Notes under the pieces: generated by a model
What the model was told of the DNA's origin: nothing
Databases searched by the model: none
What the model saw: the letters and a program-made list of their open reading frames with translations, nothing else
Made by a program: the position numbers and the translations under genes
Part shown: positions 25,429 through 34,226 of the stretch, piece after piece
How the letters are laid out: every line of letters begins with the position of its first letter
How positions within the stretch are numbered: the stretch's first letter is position 1
Assembly: GCA_963714405.1 (NCBI GenBank)
Contig: CAVQOH010000003.1
Location: forward strand, 1 to 64,000
Reading direction: 5' to 3'
Length of the DNA: 64,000 bases
DNA from: JAZGGS01 sp963714405
Lineage (GTDB): Bacteria; Bacteroidota; Ignavibacteria; Ignavibacteriales; Ignavibacteriaceae

Positions 25429-27513
25429 TTATTTCATATAAATCATTTTCTTAGTCTTAATAAATCTTCCTGCTCTAAGTTGATAGAAATAAATTCCACT
25501 GCTTAATCGTGATGCATCGAAAACAGTTTGGTGTTTTCCAGCACTTAATTCTTCATTTACAAGTGTTGTTACTTCTCCAGCTAGAATGTCATAAATTTTT
25601 AAAGTTACAAATCCTGTTTCAGGCATTTGCCATCTGATAGTTGTGCTTGGATTAAATGGATTAGGGTAGTTTTGATAAAGCTCAAAGTTGTTAGGGTTGT
25701 CTTCATTTAAAGAAATGATTCCTGCAATACCTCCGCCGTTTTGAGTAGCCATTATAAGTCCGTAATCTCCACTTACCCAACCATTGTTTGCATCAAGAAA
25801 ACAAACTGAACTTACATCATACCAGGTACGTGTAGTTTGTTGAAACCAGGTATTGCCACCATCTGTAGTTCTCAAAATAGTACCGTTTCTTCCTGTTACC
25901 CAGCCGTTGTTTAAATCAATGAAATCTACAGCATGAAACAATTCTGTAGTACCGTTAATTTGTGAGAACCAGTTATCTCCACCATCTGTTGTATGTAAAA
26001 TTGTTCCACTGATACCAACTGCCCATCCGTTTTCAGAATCAACAAAATCAATCCCTGCAAATCTTGCCATTGTTCCAGTTGTTTGTTGTACCCAGGTAGT
26101 TCCACCATCAGTAGTATGAATCATCTCACCTTCCAGACCACCTGCCCAGCCCTCAGTTCTGCTAATAAATCTAACCGCATGTAAAGGGATAGGATAAATA
26201 CCGCTGTTCTGTTCGGTCCAATCAACACCTCCGTTGGTTGTGTGGTAAATCACTGATAAACGACCAACAGCCCATCCATATTTTCCATCAACAAAATCTA
26301 GTGACAACAGATCGGTACCCAATGTATCCATACGTCTCCAAAAATTTCCTCCATTTACTGTCCGCATCACTATGCCCTCATCTCCCACTGCCCAGGCAGT
26401 ATCGTTGTTGATACAGTCCATCGCAAATAGATTAAAGGGTGCTATAGCCTGTTCTTCCCAATATTCTCCGCCGTATTGAGTATGCAGAATAACACCACCG
26501 TGACCCACAGCCCAACCGTGAAGCATATCTACAAATTTTATCCCGGCCATCCATCCCCTTGGTCCTTCATTTTTAACATTCCAGGGAAAACCGTTGTTAG
26601 TGGTATTTATTATAACTCCATCCTCTCCAACAGCCCAAAGGTTATATTGCGCATTTATGGCATTAAGATTATAATCAGTTCCGCTAACCTGTGTAAACCA
26701 GGTAAATCCACCATCCTGAGTAGATATCATTGTGCCATTACTGCCGCAAGCAAATGCACGGTTCATATCAAAATTTCGCACACAAAAAAGTTCTTCTGTT
26801 ATTGCACCTGTAGGTTCTTCAATCCATGTTGTACCGCCATCGCTGGTACGGTATAAACGCCCATTTGATCCAGAAATATGTCCGTAAAGATTATTTAGAA
26901 AATCCACTGAGTAGAAATCTATCGAGGTTCCTGCACTTTGGGCTGTCCAGCTTAACCCGCCGTTTGATGTATAAAGTATTGTTCCATTTAAACCAACTGC
27001 CCAGCCAATAGCAGGAGTTACAAAACATATTTCATTAATTGGAATTGAAACACCTGAATTTTGAGATTGCCAGTTTGTACCTCCATCTGTTGTTTTAATA
27101 ATTGTCCCAGCAGTTCCTGTAGCCCAACCAGTGTTGCTATCATAGAAATATACATCGTATAGAGTTGCATTGGTATTACCGTTCTGAATTACATAAGAAA
27201 ACCCGCCGTTGCCGGTATGCATTATCAAACCATTGTGTCCAACGATCCAACCTTGGTTTGAATTTATAAACCACACTCCATACAAAGGATCAGTTCCGTA
27301 AAATTGCTGATCCCAGGAATTTCCTCCATCCAAAGTGTAGATGATTGTACCCTGGTTACCCACAGCAATACCGTTCATAGAATCTGGGAAACAAACATCA
27401 TGCAATTCATTGGGTTGGGGATATGGATTTTGCCAGTACCAACCTCCTTGAGCAAATGAGGTTGTACTAACTAGGATAAATTGAATCAGTAAAATCAGTA
27501 TATAATTTTTCAT
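25429..27513 (-). CDS. Large Ycf48-like beta-propeller protein with T9SS sorting domain
   Basis: A 694-residue protein with a signal peptide ending SFAQG. About thirteen Ycf48-like units follow with the pattern 'V.F.D...GWAVG..G.I.HT.DGG..W' (for example SENGWAVGISGTILHTTDGG), enough for two propellers. The T9SS domain runs from QNYPNPFNPSTTIRW to KTKKMIYMK. No palindrome is inserted, and the frame is intact. Ycf48 in phototrophs assists photosystem II assembly, but this extracellular type is a separate, abundant use of the repeat; its binding partner is unknown. Confidence 0.88.
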   Translation of the reverse strand: MKNYILILLIQFILVSTTSFAQGGWYWQNPYPQPNELHDVCFPDSMNGIAVGNQGTIIYTLDGGNSWDQQFYGTDPLYGVWFINSNQGWIVGHNGLIMHTGNGGFSYVIQNGNTNATLYDVYFYDSNTGWATGTAGTIIKTTDGGTNWQSQNSGVSIPINEICFVTPAIGWAVGLNGTILYTSNGGLSWTAQSAGTSIDFYSVDFLNNLYGHISGSNGRLYRTSDGGTTWIEEPTGAITEELFCVRNFDMNRAFACGSNGTMISTQDGGFTWFTQVSGTDYNLNAINAQYNLWAVGEDGVIINTTNNGFPWNVKNEGPRGWMAGIKFVDMLHGWAVGHGGVILHTQYGGEYWEEQAIAPFNLFAMDCINNDTAWAVGDEGIVMRTVNGGNFWRRMDTLGTDLLSLDFVDGKYGWAVGRLSVIYHTTNGGVDWTEQNSGIYPIPLHAVRFISRTEGWAGGLEGEMIHTTDGGTTWVQQTTGTMARFAGIDFVDSENGWAVGISGTILHTTDGGDNWFSQINGTTELFHAVDFIDLNNGWVTGRNGTILRTTDGGNTWFQQTTRTWYDVSSVCFLDANNGWVSGDYGLIMATQNGGGIAGIISLNEDNPNNFELYQNYPNPFNPSTTIRWQMPETGFVTLKIYDILAGEVTTLVNEELSAGKHQTVFDASRLSSGIYFYQLRAGRFIKTKKMIYMK

Positions 27514-27522
27514 TTTTTTCTC

Positions 27523-28692
27523 CTATTTAAGAAAAACCATTTTTTTAGTTTTAATCATCTCTTGTCCTGAATTTATTTCAGGACCTGTAACTCTTAATTG
27601 ATAAAAATATATTCCGCTGGATAGATTCCCGCCATCGCGGGAATGACGGTTAATATCGAATTCTACTTCATATTTTCCTGCAGGTTTTTCTTCGTTTATT
27701 AATGTTGCAATTTCATTACCTAAAGCATCAAAAACTTTAAGCATTATAAATCCAACTAGTGGAATTGTGAATTTAATTTTTGTTAAAGGGTTAAAAGGAT
27801 TGGGGTAGTTTTGCATCAAAGAAAAACTTTCAATATTCTTTGTATAATCATTCATCAACTCTACTGAAGTAGGTTTTAGTAATTCATAAACAAACAGAAT
27901 TGATGGAGATCCAACCAATACGCCGCCTAAAGAAAATGTCCCGGGAACAAAATCTGATGTGGTAAATAATCCTCCTGCAACTGCATTTGGCTGCCCAATT
28001 CCTATATCGCTGAGTACATCGTGTGTAACTCCAGTAAAACTACCAGATAAAATATTAAACTGATGAATTAGTTGTGGTGAGGGAATTGAATCTCCTCTTT
28101 CAAATATCCATAAATATGGTCCTCCCGAACTAACATTATCATACGCAATACCGGTAATAAACGGAAGCCAAATATTGAAAATGTTTAACACTATCCCCGA
28201 TCGGGAAATAAGTGCCAGAGGATCATTCCAGCTGCCAATCCAAAAAGCATCATTATTTTCATCATATGCAACGTGCCTAATATTAAAGGGTGCAGTTATA
28301 GTACCGACAAGTGATTGCGTTGAAAAATCCATTTGATAAATCGTATGAGAACCATTTCCTCCGTACATATAAGTTCCATCAAAGGCGATATCATTCAGAT
28401 TACTAACACCAGGAATAGAAAAAGTATCAACGGGATTTCCTGAAGAATCATATTTATAAATTAGATTATTAAAACCATTAGTTATATAAAAATAAGTTCC
28501 ATCAAACTCTGCTCCTGTTCCATCAATTAAATTTACACTTAGCTGAATATCCCAGATATCTAAATGATCTCTTTGAATGGAATTATTTGTGAGGCTTTTA
28601 TAATTTGAATGGTTTTGTTGCAGTAAACAATTATTGAAGGAATAAGAAAGCCAAATAAATAGAACACAAAGGAGAATATTTTTTGAAAACAT
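27523..28692 (-). CDS. NHL/propeller-like secreted protein with T9SS sorting domain
   Basis: A 389-residue protein with a hydrophobic N-terminal signal segment. The body has about five propeller-type strands such as FDGTYFYITNGFNNLIYKYD and FDGTYMYGGNGSHTIYQMD, resembling NHL or YncE-like blades. The sorting domain runs from QNYPNPFNPLTKIKF to KTKKMVFLK. It holds two palindrome-coded inserts: NRHSRDGGN before LSSGIYFYQL and TGPEINSGQEM after YQLRV. Both keep the frame. It lies 9 bases upstream of the large propeller gene. Confidence 0.83.
   Translation of the reverse strand: MFSKNILLCVLFIWLSYSFNNCLLQQNHSNYKSLTNNSIQRDHLDIWDIQLSVNLIDGTGAEFDGTYFYITNGFNNLIYKYDSSGNPVDTFSIPGVSNLNDIAFDGTYMYGGNGSHTIYQMDFSTQSLVGTITAPFNIRHVAYDENNDAFWIGSWNDPLALISRSGIVLNIFNIWLPFITGIAYDNVSSGGPYLWIFERGDSIPSPQLIHQFNILSGSFTGVTHDVLSDIGIGQPNAVAGGLFTTSDFVPGTFSLGGVLVGSPSILFVYELLKPTSVELMNDYTKNIESFSLMQNYPNPFNPLTKIKFTIPLVGFIMLKVFDALGNEIATLINEEKPAGKYEVEFDINRHSRDGGNLSSGIYFYQLRVTGPEINSGQEMIKTKKMVFLK
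27564..27584. repeat. Palindrome inside a T9SS sorting domain (C-terminal loop)
   Basis: GTCCTGAA-TTTAT-TTCAGGAC, an 8-bp perfect stem, in frame, encoding part of TGPEINSGQEM between the YQL strand and the terminal KTKKM segment. Relatives here read simply YQLRAGSFIKTKKM. Confidence 0.7.
27625..27644. repeat. Palindrome inside a T9SS sorting domain (pre-YFYQL loop)
   Basis: ATTCCCGC-CATC-GCGGGAAT, an 8-bp perfect stem followed by GACGG. It encodes HSRDGGN in frame, at the same loop as the double palindromes at 21633 and 24372. 'attcccgc..gcgggaat' is also a common intergenic repeat core in other genomes. Confidence 0.75.
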
Positions 28693-28780
28693 AACCCTGC
28701 CCTAATGTTCAACAAACGTTTTTTCAGAAATCTATATTTAAATCAACCATTTTATTTTGAATAAATCAATTAACAATTGG

Positions 28781-28814
28781 CAAATAAAAAAGCCCGGCTA
28801 ATCTTAGCCGGGCT
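28781..28814 (-). terminator. Rho-independent terminator after the trypsin-like gene
   Basis: A G+C-rich 11-bp stem AGCCCGGCTAA/TTAGCCGGGCT (28791-28814) is followed on the minus strand by TTTTTATTTG. It lies 25 bases past the stop of the gene ending at 28839. This is one of the clearest terminators in the window. Confidence 0.85.
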
Positions 28815-28838
28815 TTGTGAGGAATATTTTAAGTGAGT

Positions 28839-31277
28839 TTATTTAAGAATAGACATCTTTTTCGAATCAGTAAATTTATCTGATTCAATCCTATAAACAT
28901 AAACCCCTGAAGAAAGATTTGCAGCATCAAAAATGAATTCGTGGAATCCACTTTCTAAAGTACCGTTAAATATTTCAGCTACTTTTTCACCCAACATATT
29001 ATAAACATTAAGCTGCAACTGAGTTTTAACTGGTAATGCAAAATTAATTTTAGTTGTTGGATTGAAAGGATTCGGATAATTTTGATATAAAGCAAATTCT
29101 TTTGGATTAGTAACATCAATTTCAACATTGATTACTTCAGAATAACTGTACGCTCCGCCAAAATCAATTTGTTTTAATCTATAGCTGTATGATCCTACAG
29201 GAATTTCTTTATCAGTATAAGAATAATTTTGAATTTCGGTTGTAGTGCCATAACCTTCAACAAAACCAACTGTTACAAAATCACCGTTAGAACTTCTCTG
29301 TATTTCAAATCCTTGATTGTTTATTTCAGAAGCAGTAGACCAGCTTAGAGTTACTTCGTTATCACCAGTAGCTGCAGTAAAGGAAGTAAGCTCAACAGGA
29401 ACGATATAAGTACCGTATACTAAGAAGTTATCAAGTACCCACCACCAATCCCATCCTGGCTGCACACTTCTTACTCTTACACTTACATTTGATTGACCTG
29501 CTAATAGTGAAGTTACATCTATTGCTTCGTGCGTGGCACGAATATCTGATCCAATCTGAACCCAAATTCCTGTCCAGGTTGAACCTCCATCTGTACTTAC
29601 TTCTACGTGTGCTTCATCCTGTGCATCTATCACATTCCAGTCATTATCAAATTCTATCCAGATATCTCCTGTGTAAGATGAAAGATCGAGAACAGGAACT
29701 ATTGTTGCTGTTGATAAAAATGTTGTACCGCTTCCGCATTCATCTGAATCTGCGGCAAGTACTCCACCTGATGAAGTTGGAGGCAATGTGTAAGTATTTG
29801 GATATGTTGGTAAGAATATCTCCCAATCACAGTTTCCACCATTATTGGTAACTGTCCACTGTCCCATTCCACTTTCAAAATCATCAAAAAATAATGAATC
29901 CACTACTACGTTTGGATCTGTTTCTGTTGTAAAGCTCCATACCGGGCCGCTTGTATTACAGGTATCTCCTACTTCTACCACCTGCCAGAAGTAATCTGTT
30001 GAATAATCAAACGGACCTACTGTTATTGTCCAGCTTGTTGCCAATGTTCCACTTTGAACTAAAGACATTGAGCCGGGACTTGTTCCAAAATACAGCTCAT
30101 TTGTTAATGCACCTGCACCGTTGCTCCAGGTTAATTCTGAAAGGTTTATTGATACTCCAACTGTCCCATTTGCAGGATTTGGATTTGATGGCATCTCTAC
30201 AGGGCATCCTCCAGCTCCCATATCAACTGCTGCCCAAAATGCTGCGTGGAACAGACTTGTACCATTGTTATTTCCACCTGATGAGCTGCATCCTCCGTGT
30301 GTGTGAACTCCCACTGCTGCATTGGTTAATCCATCTATTACAGGGCTTCCTGAGTTTCCGCCCTGTGTATCTGTTACATATCTCATTGTTGTGCCGGATG
30401 AACCTGCATTTGGTCCTATATGTGTCTGCTGTGTTTGATTTGCTGTGCCATCATCTACTCCATAACCGGTTATCCGGATTGAATCAGGACCCAGATCCTG
30501 CACAAGTGGCCAGTATGCGCCTTGTGCTGTTTTTGGCATTAAACCGGTAATTGAATTTGGAAATACTTCAAATACTCCCCAATCATTTCCTATTCCACTG
30601 CCTGTACCTACAATAGTGGTTGCATCAACACTATACTGATCTTCTGGTGGTGGATGTTGTATAGTTCCACCAGGTAAGGAAAGCGGAACATTAAATTCCA
30701 TAACATTTGCTCCACCTAAGCAGTGCCCTGCAGTTGCGATTTTTCCATTCGGAATGATCCAACCTGTACAACCAATGCTCAGCAGTCTTCCTGTAGCTGG
30801 TTGATTTGATGCTATCCTGTCATCCGTAGGACCGCATATACTATTGTAAGGTGAACTCGTAGCCCACTCTCCAACTACTACCTCGTTAACATTTACAAAA
30901 ATATTTACATCAAACGGGGCTGCAAATAACTGAATCTGCACTTCTTCACCGTTAAAGAATGCACTGAATTCATTCCATTGCTGTATGCTTACTGCATCAA
31001 GCTTTTGCCAATAACCATCGTGAATTGAAGTTATAAGTAAATAACTTTCACGTCCAAGATCATTCTTACCAAAATGAATTTGAAGCCACGGTGCATCATC
31101 AACTCTTACAATTTCAGAATAAACTTCTATAATGTTACCTGCCTGGTTGCTTCCATTGTAGTAACCTGATTCCAATTCGTAAGATTGGATATAAAATGGA
31201 ATTTCTGCTGGCTGGGCAAGCATAATTGAAGTTGACAGAAATAGAAGAGAAAACATGAATAGGAAAAGATTTTTCAT
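28839..31277 (-). CDS. Trypsin-like serine protease with T9SS sorting domain
   Basis: An 812-residue secreted protease. A signal peptide (~21 residues, ending MLAQP) and a beta-rich prodomain precede an S1-type domain with His185 (ATAGHCLGG), Asp232 (GIGNDWGVF) and Ser309 (TQGGNSGSPVID), a complete triad. A fibronectin-like domain follows (NPNPANGTVGVSINLSELTW), then a MAM/jelly-roll-like domain (FFDDFESGMGQWTVTNNGG), a linker LSWSTASEINNQGFEIQRSS, and the sorting domain QNYPNPFNPTTKINF to SKKMSILK. The frame is intact. It is probably a cell-surface or released protease; substrate unknown. Confidence 0.92.
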   Translation of the reverse strand: MKNLFLFMFSLLFLSTSIMLAQPAEIPFYIQSYELESGYYNGSNQAGNIIEVYSEIVRVDDAPWLQIHFGKNDLGRESYLLITSIHDGYWQKLDAVSIQQWNEFSAFFNGEEVQIQLFAAPFDVNIFVNVNEVVVGEWATSSPYNSICGPTDDRIASNQPATGRLLSIGCTGWIIPNGKIATAGHCLGGANVMEFNVPLSLPGGTIQHPPPEDQYSVDATTIVGTGSGIGNDWGVFEVFPNSITGLMPKTAQGAYWPLVQDLGPDSIRITGYGVDDGTANQTQQTHIGPNAGSSGTTMRYVTDTQGGNSGSPVIDGLTNAAVGVHTHGGCSSSGGNNNGTSLFHAAFWAAVDMGAGGCPVEMPSNPNPANGTVGVSINLSELTWSNGAGALTNELYFGTSPGSMSLVQSGTLATSWTITVGPFDYSTDYFWQVVEVGDTCNTSGPVWSFTTETDPNVVVDSLFFDDFESGMGQWTVTNNGGNCDWEIFLPTYPNTYTLPPTSSGGVLAADSDECGSGTTFLSTATIVPVLDLSSYTGDIWIEFDNDWNVIDAQDEAHVEVSTDGGSTWTGIWVQIGSDIRATHEAIDVTSLLAGQSNVSVRVRSVQPGWDWWWVLDNFLVYGTYIVPVELTSFTAATGDNEVTLSWSTASEINNQGFEIQRSSNGDFVTVGFVEGYGTTTEIQNYSYTDKEIPVGSYSYRLKQIDFGGAYSYSEVINVEIDVTNPKEFALYQNYPNPFNPTTKINFALPVKTQLQLNVYNMLGEKVAEIFNGTLESGFHEFIFDAANLSSGVYVYRIESDKFTDSKKMSILK

Positions 31278-31478
31278 AGTTATCCTTCGTTGTTAATTGT
31301 TATTTGGGTTAGTTTATTGAAATGATTATTTCTGAGAATCACGATTATCAACTATCCGAAGTGCCTGTTTTGAAAATAGAATTATCAAAAAATTTTAAGC
31401 AAGTTAGTAAAAATTCTATTTCGATCAAATTAGCAAATGAAATAATATTTGGAAAATATAAAGTGCTAAACGCAATTA

Positions 31479-33383
31479 TTATTTTAGTAAAACCATCTTT
31501 TCAGTTTCAATAAAAGAACCAGCTTTAAGTCGATAAAAATAAACTCCGCTTGGTAATCCTTTTCCATCAAATTCAACTTCGTAATTCCCTGCAGGTTTTT
31601 GTTCATTTATTAAAGTTTCAAGTTCATTTCCCAATACATCGTAAACTTTTAGTGATACAAATTCTTTCTCTGAAATCCGAAATTCAATTTTTGTAGTGGG
31701 ATTAAACGGATTAGGATAATTCTGAGCTAATTCAAAATTAAATGGTAAAAGAGGTTCCTCATTTTCTACTGATACAGCAGTTGTATCACCGTAGACTGTT
31801 CCATCAAGAATGCAGCCTTTGAGGACAATCCAGGTATCACCAAAATCAAAATAAAAATAAATGCTATCCAGCCCGATATCCTGAGTTAATGAAAATATCG
31901 GAGGATGAAGTGTATATTCTTCAAAAACCTTTTTAGGTTTTGTTAGCCCCCATTTTTCAAATGTAGTTTCGGCGTACATTGTTGTAAACATCACCGTGTT
32001 AAATCCCATCCTGAAACTGGAAATTGTATCACCCACTTCAGCTAATAAATCATAAGCAACGTATTCATTTTCAGGCAATGATTGATCTTCATAATACCTG
32101 TGAACTTTTCCATCTGATGAATCTATCCTTTCCAGAACAAAATTTTCCCAAAGTGTTTCATCGATAACTTTAAAATAATACTTACCATTTGGTGCGATTG
32201 TATCTCCAATTACTTCTTTAATTAGTATATCGCTTGAACCGTGCGGAATCGTATCATAATAAATTGTGCTTTCATCATAAATCCATTTATTCCCAATTAC
32301 CAGTGGATAATAATTTAAAACCTCATCAGGAATTGGAAGGTTTTTAATTATCTGAATTGTATCAGGAGTGATTTCGTAAATTTTATATTTTGTTGCAGCA
32401 TAAAGTATATTTGAGTTTGATTTCTTGTAAATGCCGACAATGTTTCGTTCTAAAGTTTTGTAAAGTGTGAAGTCATCTCCATAATTTGTTGAAAGATAGA
32501 TGTTTTTTCCATCCGCAAGGTAAATTTCACCTTGTACTGCGCTATTTATTGAGATAAATAATCCACCTGGTGAAGTGTGCTTAACTTCCCATGTAAATGC
32601 TTCACCATTGTTTGAAGATATTTTTAATTCATAATTATTATTGTAATGGTTTCTAGCAATTCTATAAATGTAATTCCCGTCAGGATCATAATGATATTGT
32701 TGTTCCCAGTATGTCATAGCTGAATCGACCAAGTAAAAAGTATTTCCTCCATCTGTAGTTTTATTCAGTTTATAATCCATTATATTTCGTACAAAGAAGC
32801 TTTGATCGTCATAGTGAGTTAATGAAACTATCCGGTATATACCGTGAACTCTTTCCCAATTCCAACCACCATCTGTGCTATTAATAGTAACAGTAATTCC
32901 TAAGGAATCATTAACAGATACCCCGGCAAAAAGTAAACTATCATTCTGTTGAGAAATCTGGATATTATAAACAACTCCATTTGTATTATAAATATTTTCA
33001 CTGTCAAATCTTCTGATAAATGTATGCTCATTTAATAGAGTTGTCTCTGTTGCACCACCGTATATGTAAGTTGAAGGATTGTTTGGCCAAAATGTGTAAT
33101 CAACGACTTCAAAATCATCAGGTATTTGGAGAATTGTATCGATTCGATTATAACTTTCCAGGAAAAGAGTATCAATACCTGATATCAATTCATAGTGATA
33201 AATGTCATCTCGAATTTCCGGGAGCAAATTAGAGTAATCAGTTATGGAGTGAATTCTATAAAACAAATGTGTATGGGCGGATTGATCCTCCATTCCCTTA
33301 AGCTCAGAGAATTGCGGTGAGATGTTTTGAGAGAAGCTATTTGAAAAGAAAAAAATCAAAACAATACATACTACCCACTTCAA
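31479..33383 (-). CDS. Secreted BNR-like protein with T9SS sorting domain
   Basis: A 634-residue protein with a signal peptide ending SFSQN. The first ~330 residues contain sialidase/BNR-like Asp-box signatures (STDGGWNWERV, KTTDGGNTFYLVD, SSNNGEAFTWE, STNYGDDFTLYK), implying a beta-propeller. A second region of about 200 residues follows (YYPLVIGNKWIYDESTIYYD) that recurs in secreted Ignavibacteria proteins. The sorting domain runs from QNYPNPFNPTTKIEF to IETEKMVLLK. No active-site set of a true sialidase was identified. The frame is intact. It is the first gene of the T9SS run. Confidence 0.85.
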   Translation of the reverse strand: MKWVVCIVLIFFFSNSFSQNISPQFSELKGMEDQSAHTHLFYRIHSITDYSNLLPEIRDDIYHYELISGIDTLFLESYNRIDTILQIPDDFEVVDYTFWPNNPSTYIYGGATETTLLNEHTFIRRFDSENIYNTNGVVYNIQISQQNDSLLFAGVSVNDSLGITVTINSTDGGWNWERVHGIYRIVSLTHYDDQSFFVRNIMDYKLNKTTDGGNTFYLVDSAMTYWEQQYHYDPDGNYIYRIARNHYNNNYELKISSNNGEAFTWEVKHTSPGGLFISINSAVQGEIYLADGKNIYLSTNYGDDFTLYKTLERNIVGIYKKSNSNILYAATKYKIYEITPDTIQIIKNLPIPDEVLNYYPLVIGNKWIYDESTIYYDTIPHGSSDILIKEVIGDTIAPNGKYYFKVIDETLWENFVLERIDSSDGKVHRYYEDQSLPENEYVAYDLLAEVGDTISSFRMGFNTVMFTTMYAETTFEKWGLTKPKKVFEEYTLHPPIFSLTQDIGLDSIYFYFDFGDTWIVLKGCILDGTVYGDTTAVSVENEEPLLPFNFELAQNYPNPFNPTTKIEFRISEKEFVSLKVYDVLGNELETLINEQKPAGNYEVEFDGKGLPSGVYFYRLKAGSFIETEKMVLLK

Positions 33384-33446
33384 AGTACCTCCCTGATTGT
33401 TTTGGCTAAACGTATGAAATTAAAAGATGAGATTCAATAAATAATT

Positions 33447-34181
33447 TTAGTATTCAGAAGAACGCTGGCGAAGAATTTCGAACAGAAGTATTCCAGCTGC
33501 TACAGAAACATTTAATGATTGCAGTTTCCCAAGCATTGGAATTTTTACAAGAAAATCACATTTATCTGCGGTAAGTTTTCTAATTCCCTTTTCCTCATTT
33601 CCAACGATAAGTACTATAGGAATTTTGTAATCAACTTCGGTGTAAGGTTTTGCATTGTCTAAGGATGAACCCACAATCCAAAATCCATTTTGCTTTAGCT
33701 CATCAATTGTATTTGCAAGATTGTTTACCTGTACAATTTTCACATAAGCTGTTGCTCCTGCTGAAGTTTTAACAACAGTTTCATTTATTGGTGCGCTGTT
33801 ATTTTTTGTTACAATAATACCATTTACACCACTGCAATCTGCGGTTCTTAAAATAGCGCCGACGTTGTGCGTATCCTGTATGGAATCTAAAATTAAAATT
33901 AAAGGCGAAGGTGTTTTTTTGGTTGAAGATATTATTTCATCCAAAGAATAAAATTTATACGATTGCTTAATTGCAGCAACTCCCTGTGCATTTCTATTTT
34001 GTATTAGCGTTCTGAATTTTTCTAATGGAATCTGGTTGCATTTTATTCCCCGTTTTTTTGCTGCAACTCTAATTGAGTTTATTATTTTTCCCTGCTGCCC
34101 AAAAAGGATGTAAACCTGCTCAATTTCTTCTCCGGAGTTTATAGCTTCGAGTACAGGTTTTCTACCGATTATTAAATTCAT
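33447..34181 (-). CDS. rlmB: 23S rRNA 2'-O-methyltransferase, TrmH/SpoU family (RlmB-like)
   Basis: A 244-residue protein with the N-terminal substrate-binding domain (IIGRKPVLEAINSGEEIEQV) and the C-terminal SPOUT knot: LILDSIQDTHNVGAILRTAD (motif 1), VLIVGNEEKGI (motif 2) and IPMLGKLQSLNVSVAAGILL (motif 3). RlmB methylates G2251 in the peptidyl-transferase loop; related family members modify tRNA, so the exact site is by family resemblance. It is the last gene of the EIIA-hisS-lgt-rlmB run, 45 bases after lgt. Confidence 0.92.
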   Translation of the reverse strand: MNLIIGRKPVLEAINSGEEIEQVYILFGQQGKIINSIRVAAKKRGIKCNQIPLEKFRTLIQNRNAQGVAAIKQSYKFYSLDEIISSTKKTPSPLILILDSIQDTHNVGAILRTADCSGVNGIIVTKNNSAPINETVVKTSAGATAYVKIVQVNNLANTIDELKQNGFWIVGSSLDNAKPYTEVDYKIPIVLIVGNEEKGIRKLTADKCDFLVKIPMLGKLQSLNVSVAAGILLFEILRQRSSEY

Positions 34182-34226
34182 TTAATCTTTTTTTAATAAT
34201 ACAATTATGATCTCAGAATAACATTT

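Noticed and set aside
29951..30550. A 199-codon Leu/His-rich plus-strand frame
   Set aside because: Antisense to the trypsin-like protease gene, including its catalytic Ser region; composition is that of reversed coding sequence.
31322..31513. A 63-codon plus-strand frame upstream of the trypsin-like gene
   Set aside because: Overlaps the 3' end of the convergent T9SS gene, has no recognisable motif and no good ribosome binding site; the gap more likely holds promoters.
20002..33383. The T9SS gene run as a mobile element or prophage
   Set aside because: No integrase, transposase, phage structural gene, tRNA target duplication or long terminal repeats were seen; similarity among the genes is confined to sorting domains and propeller repeats.
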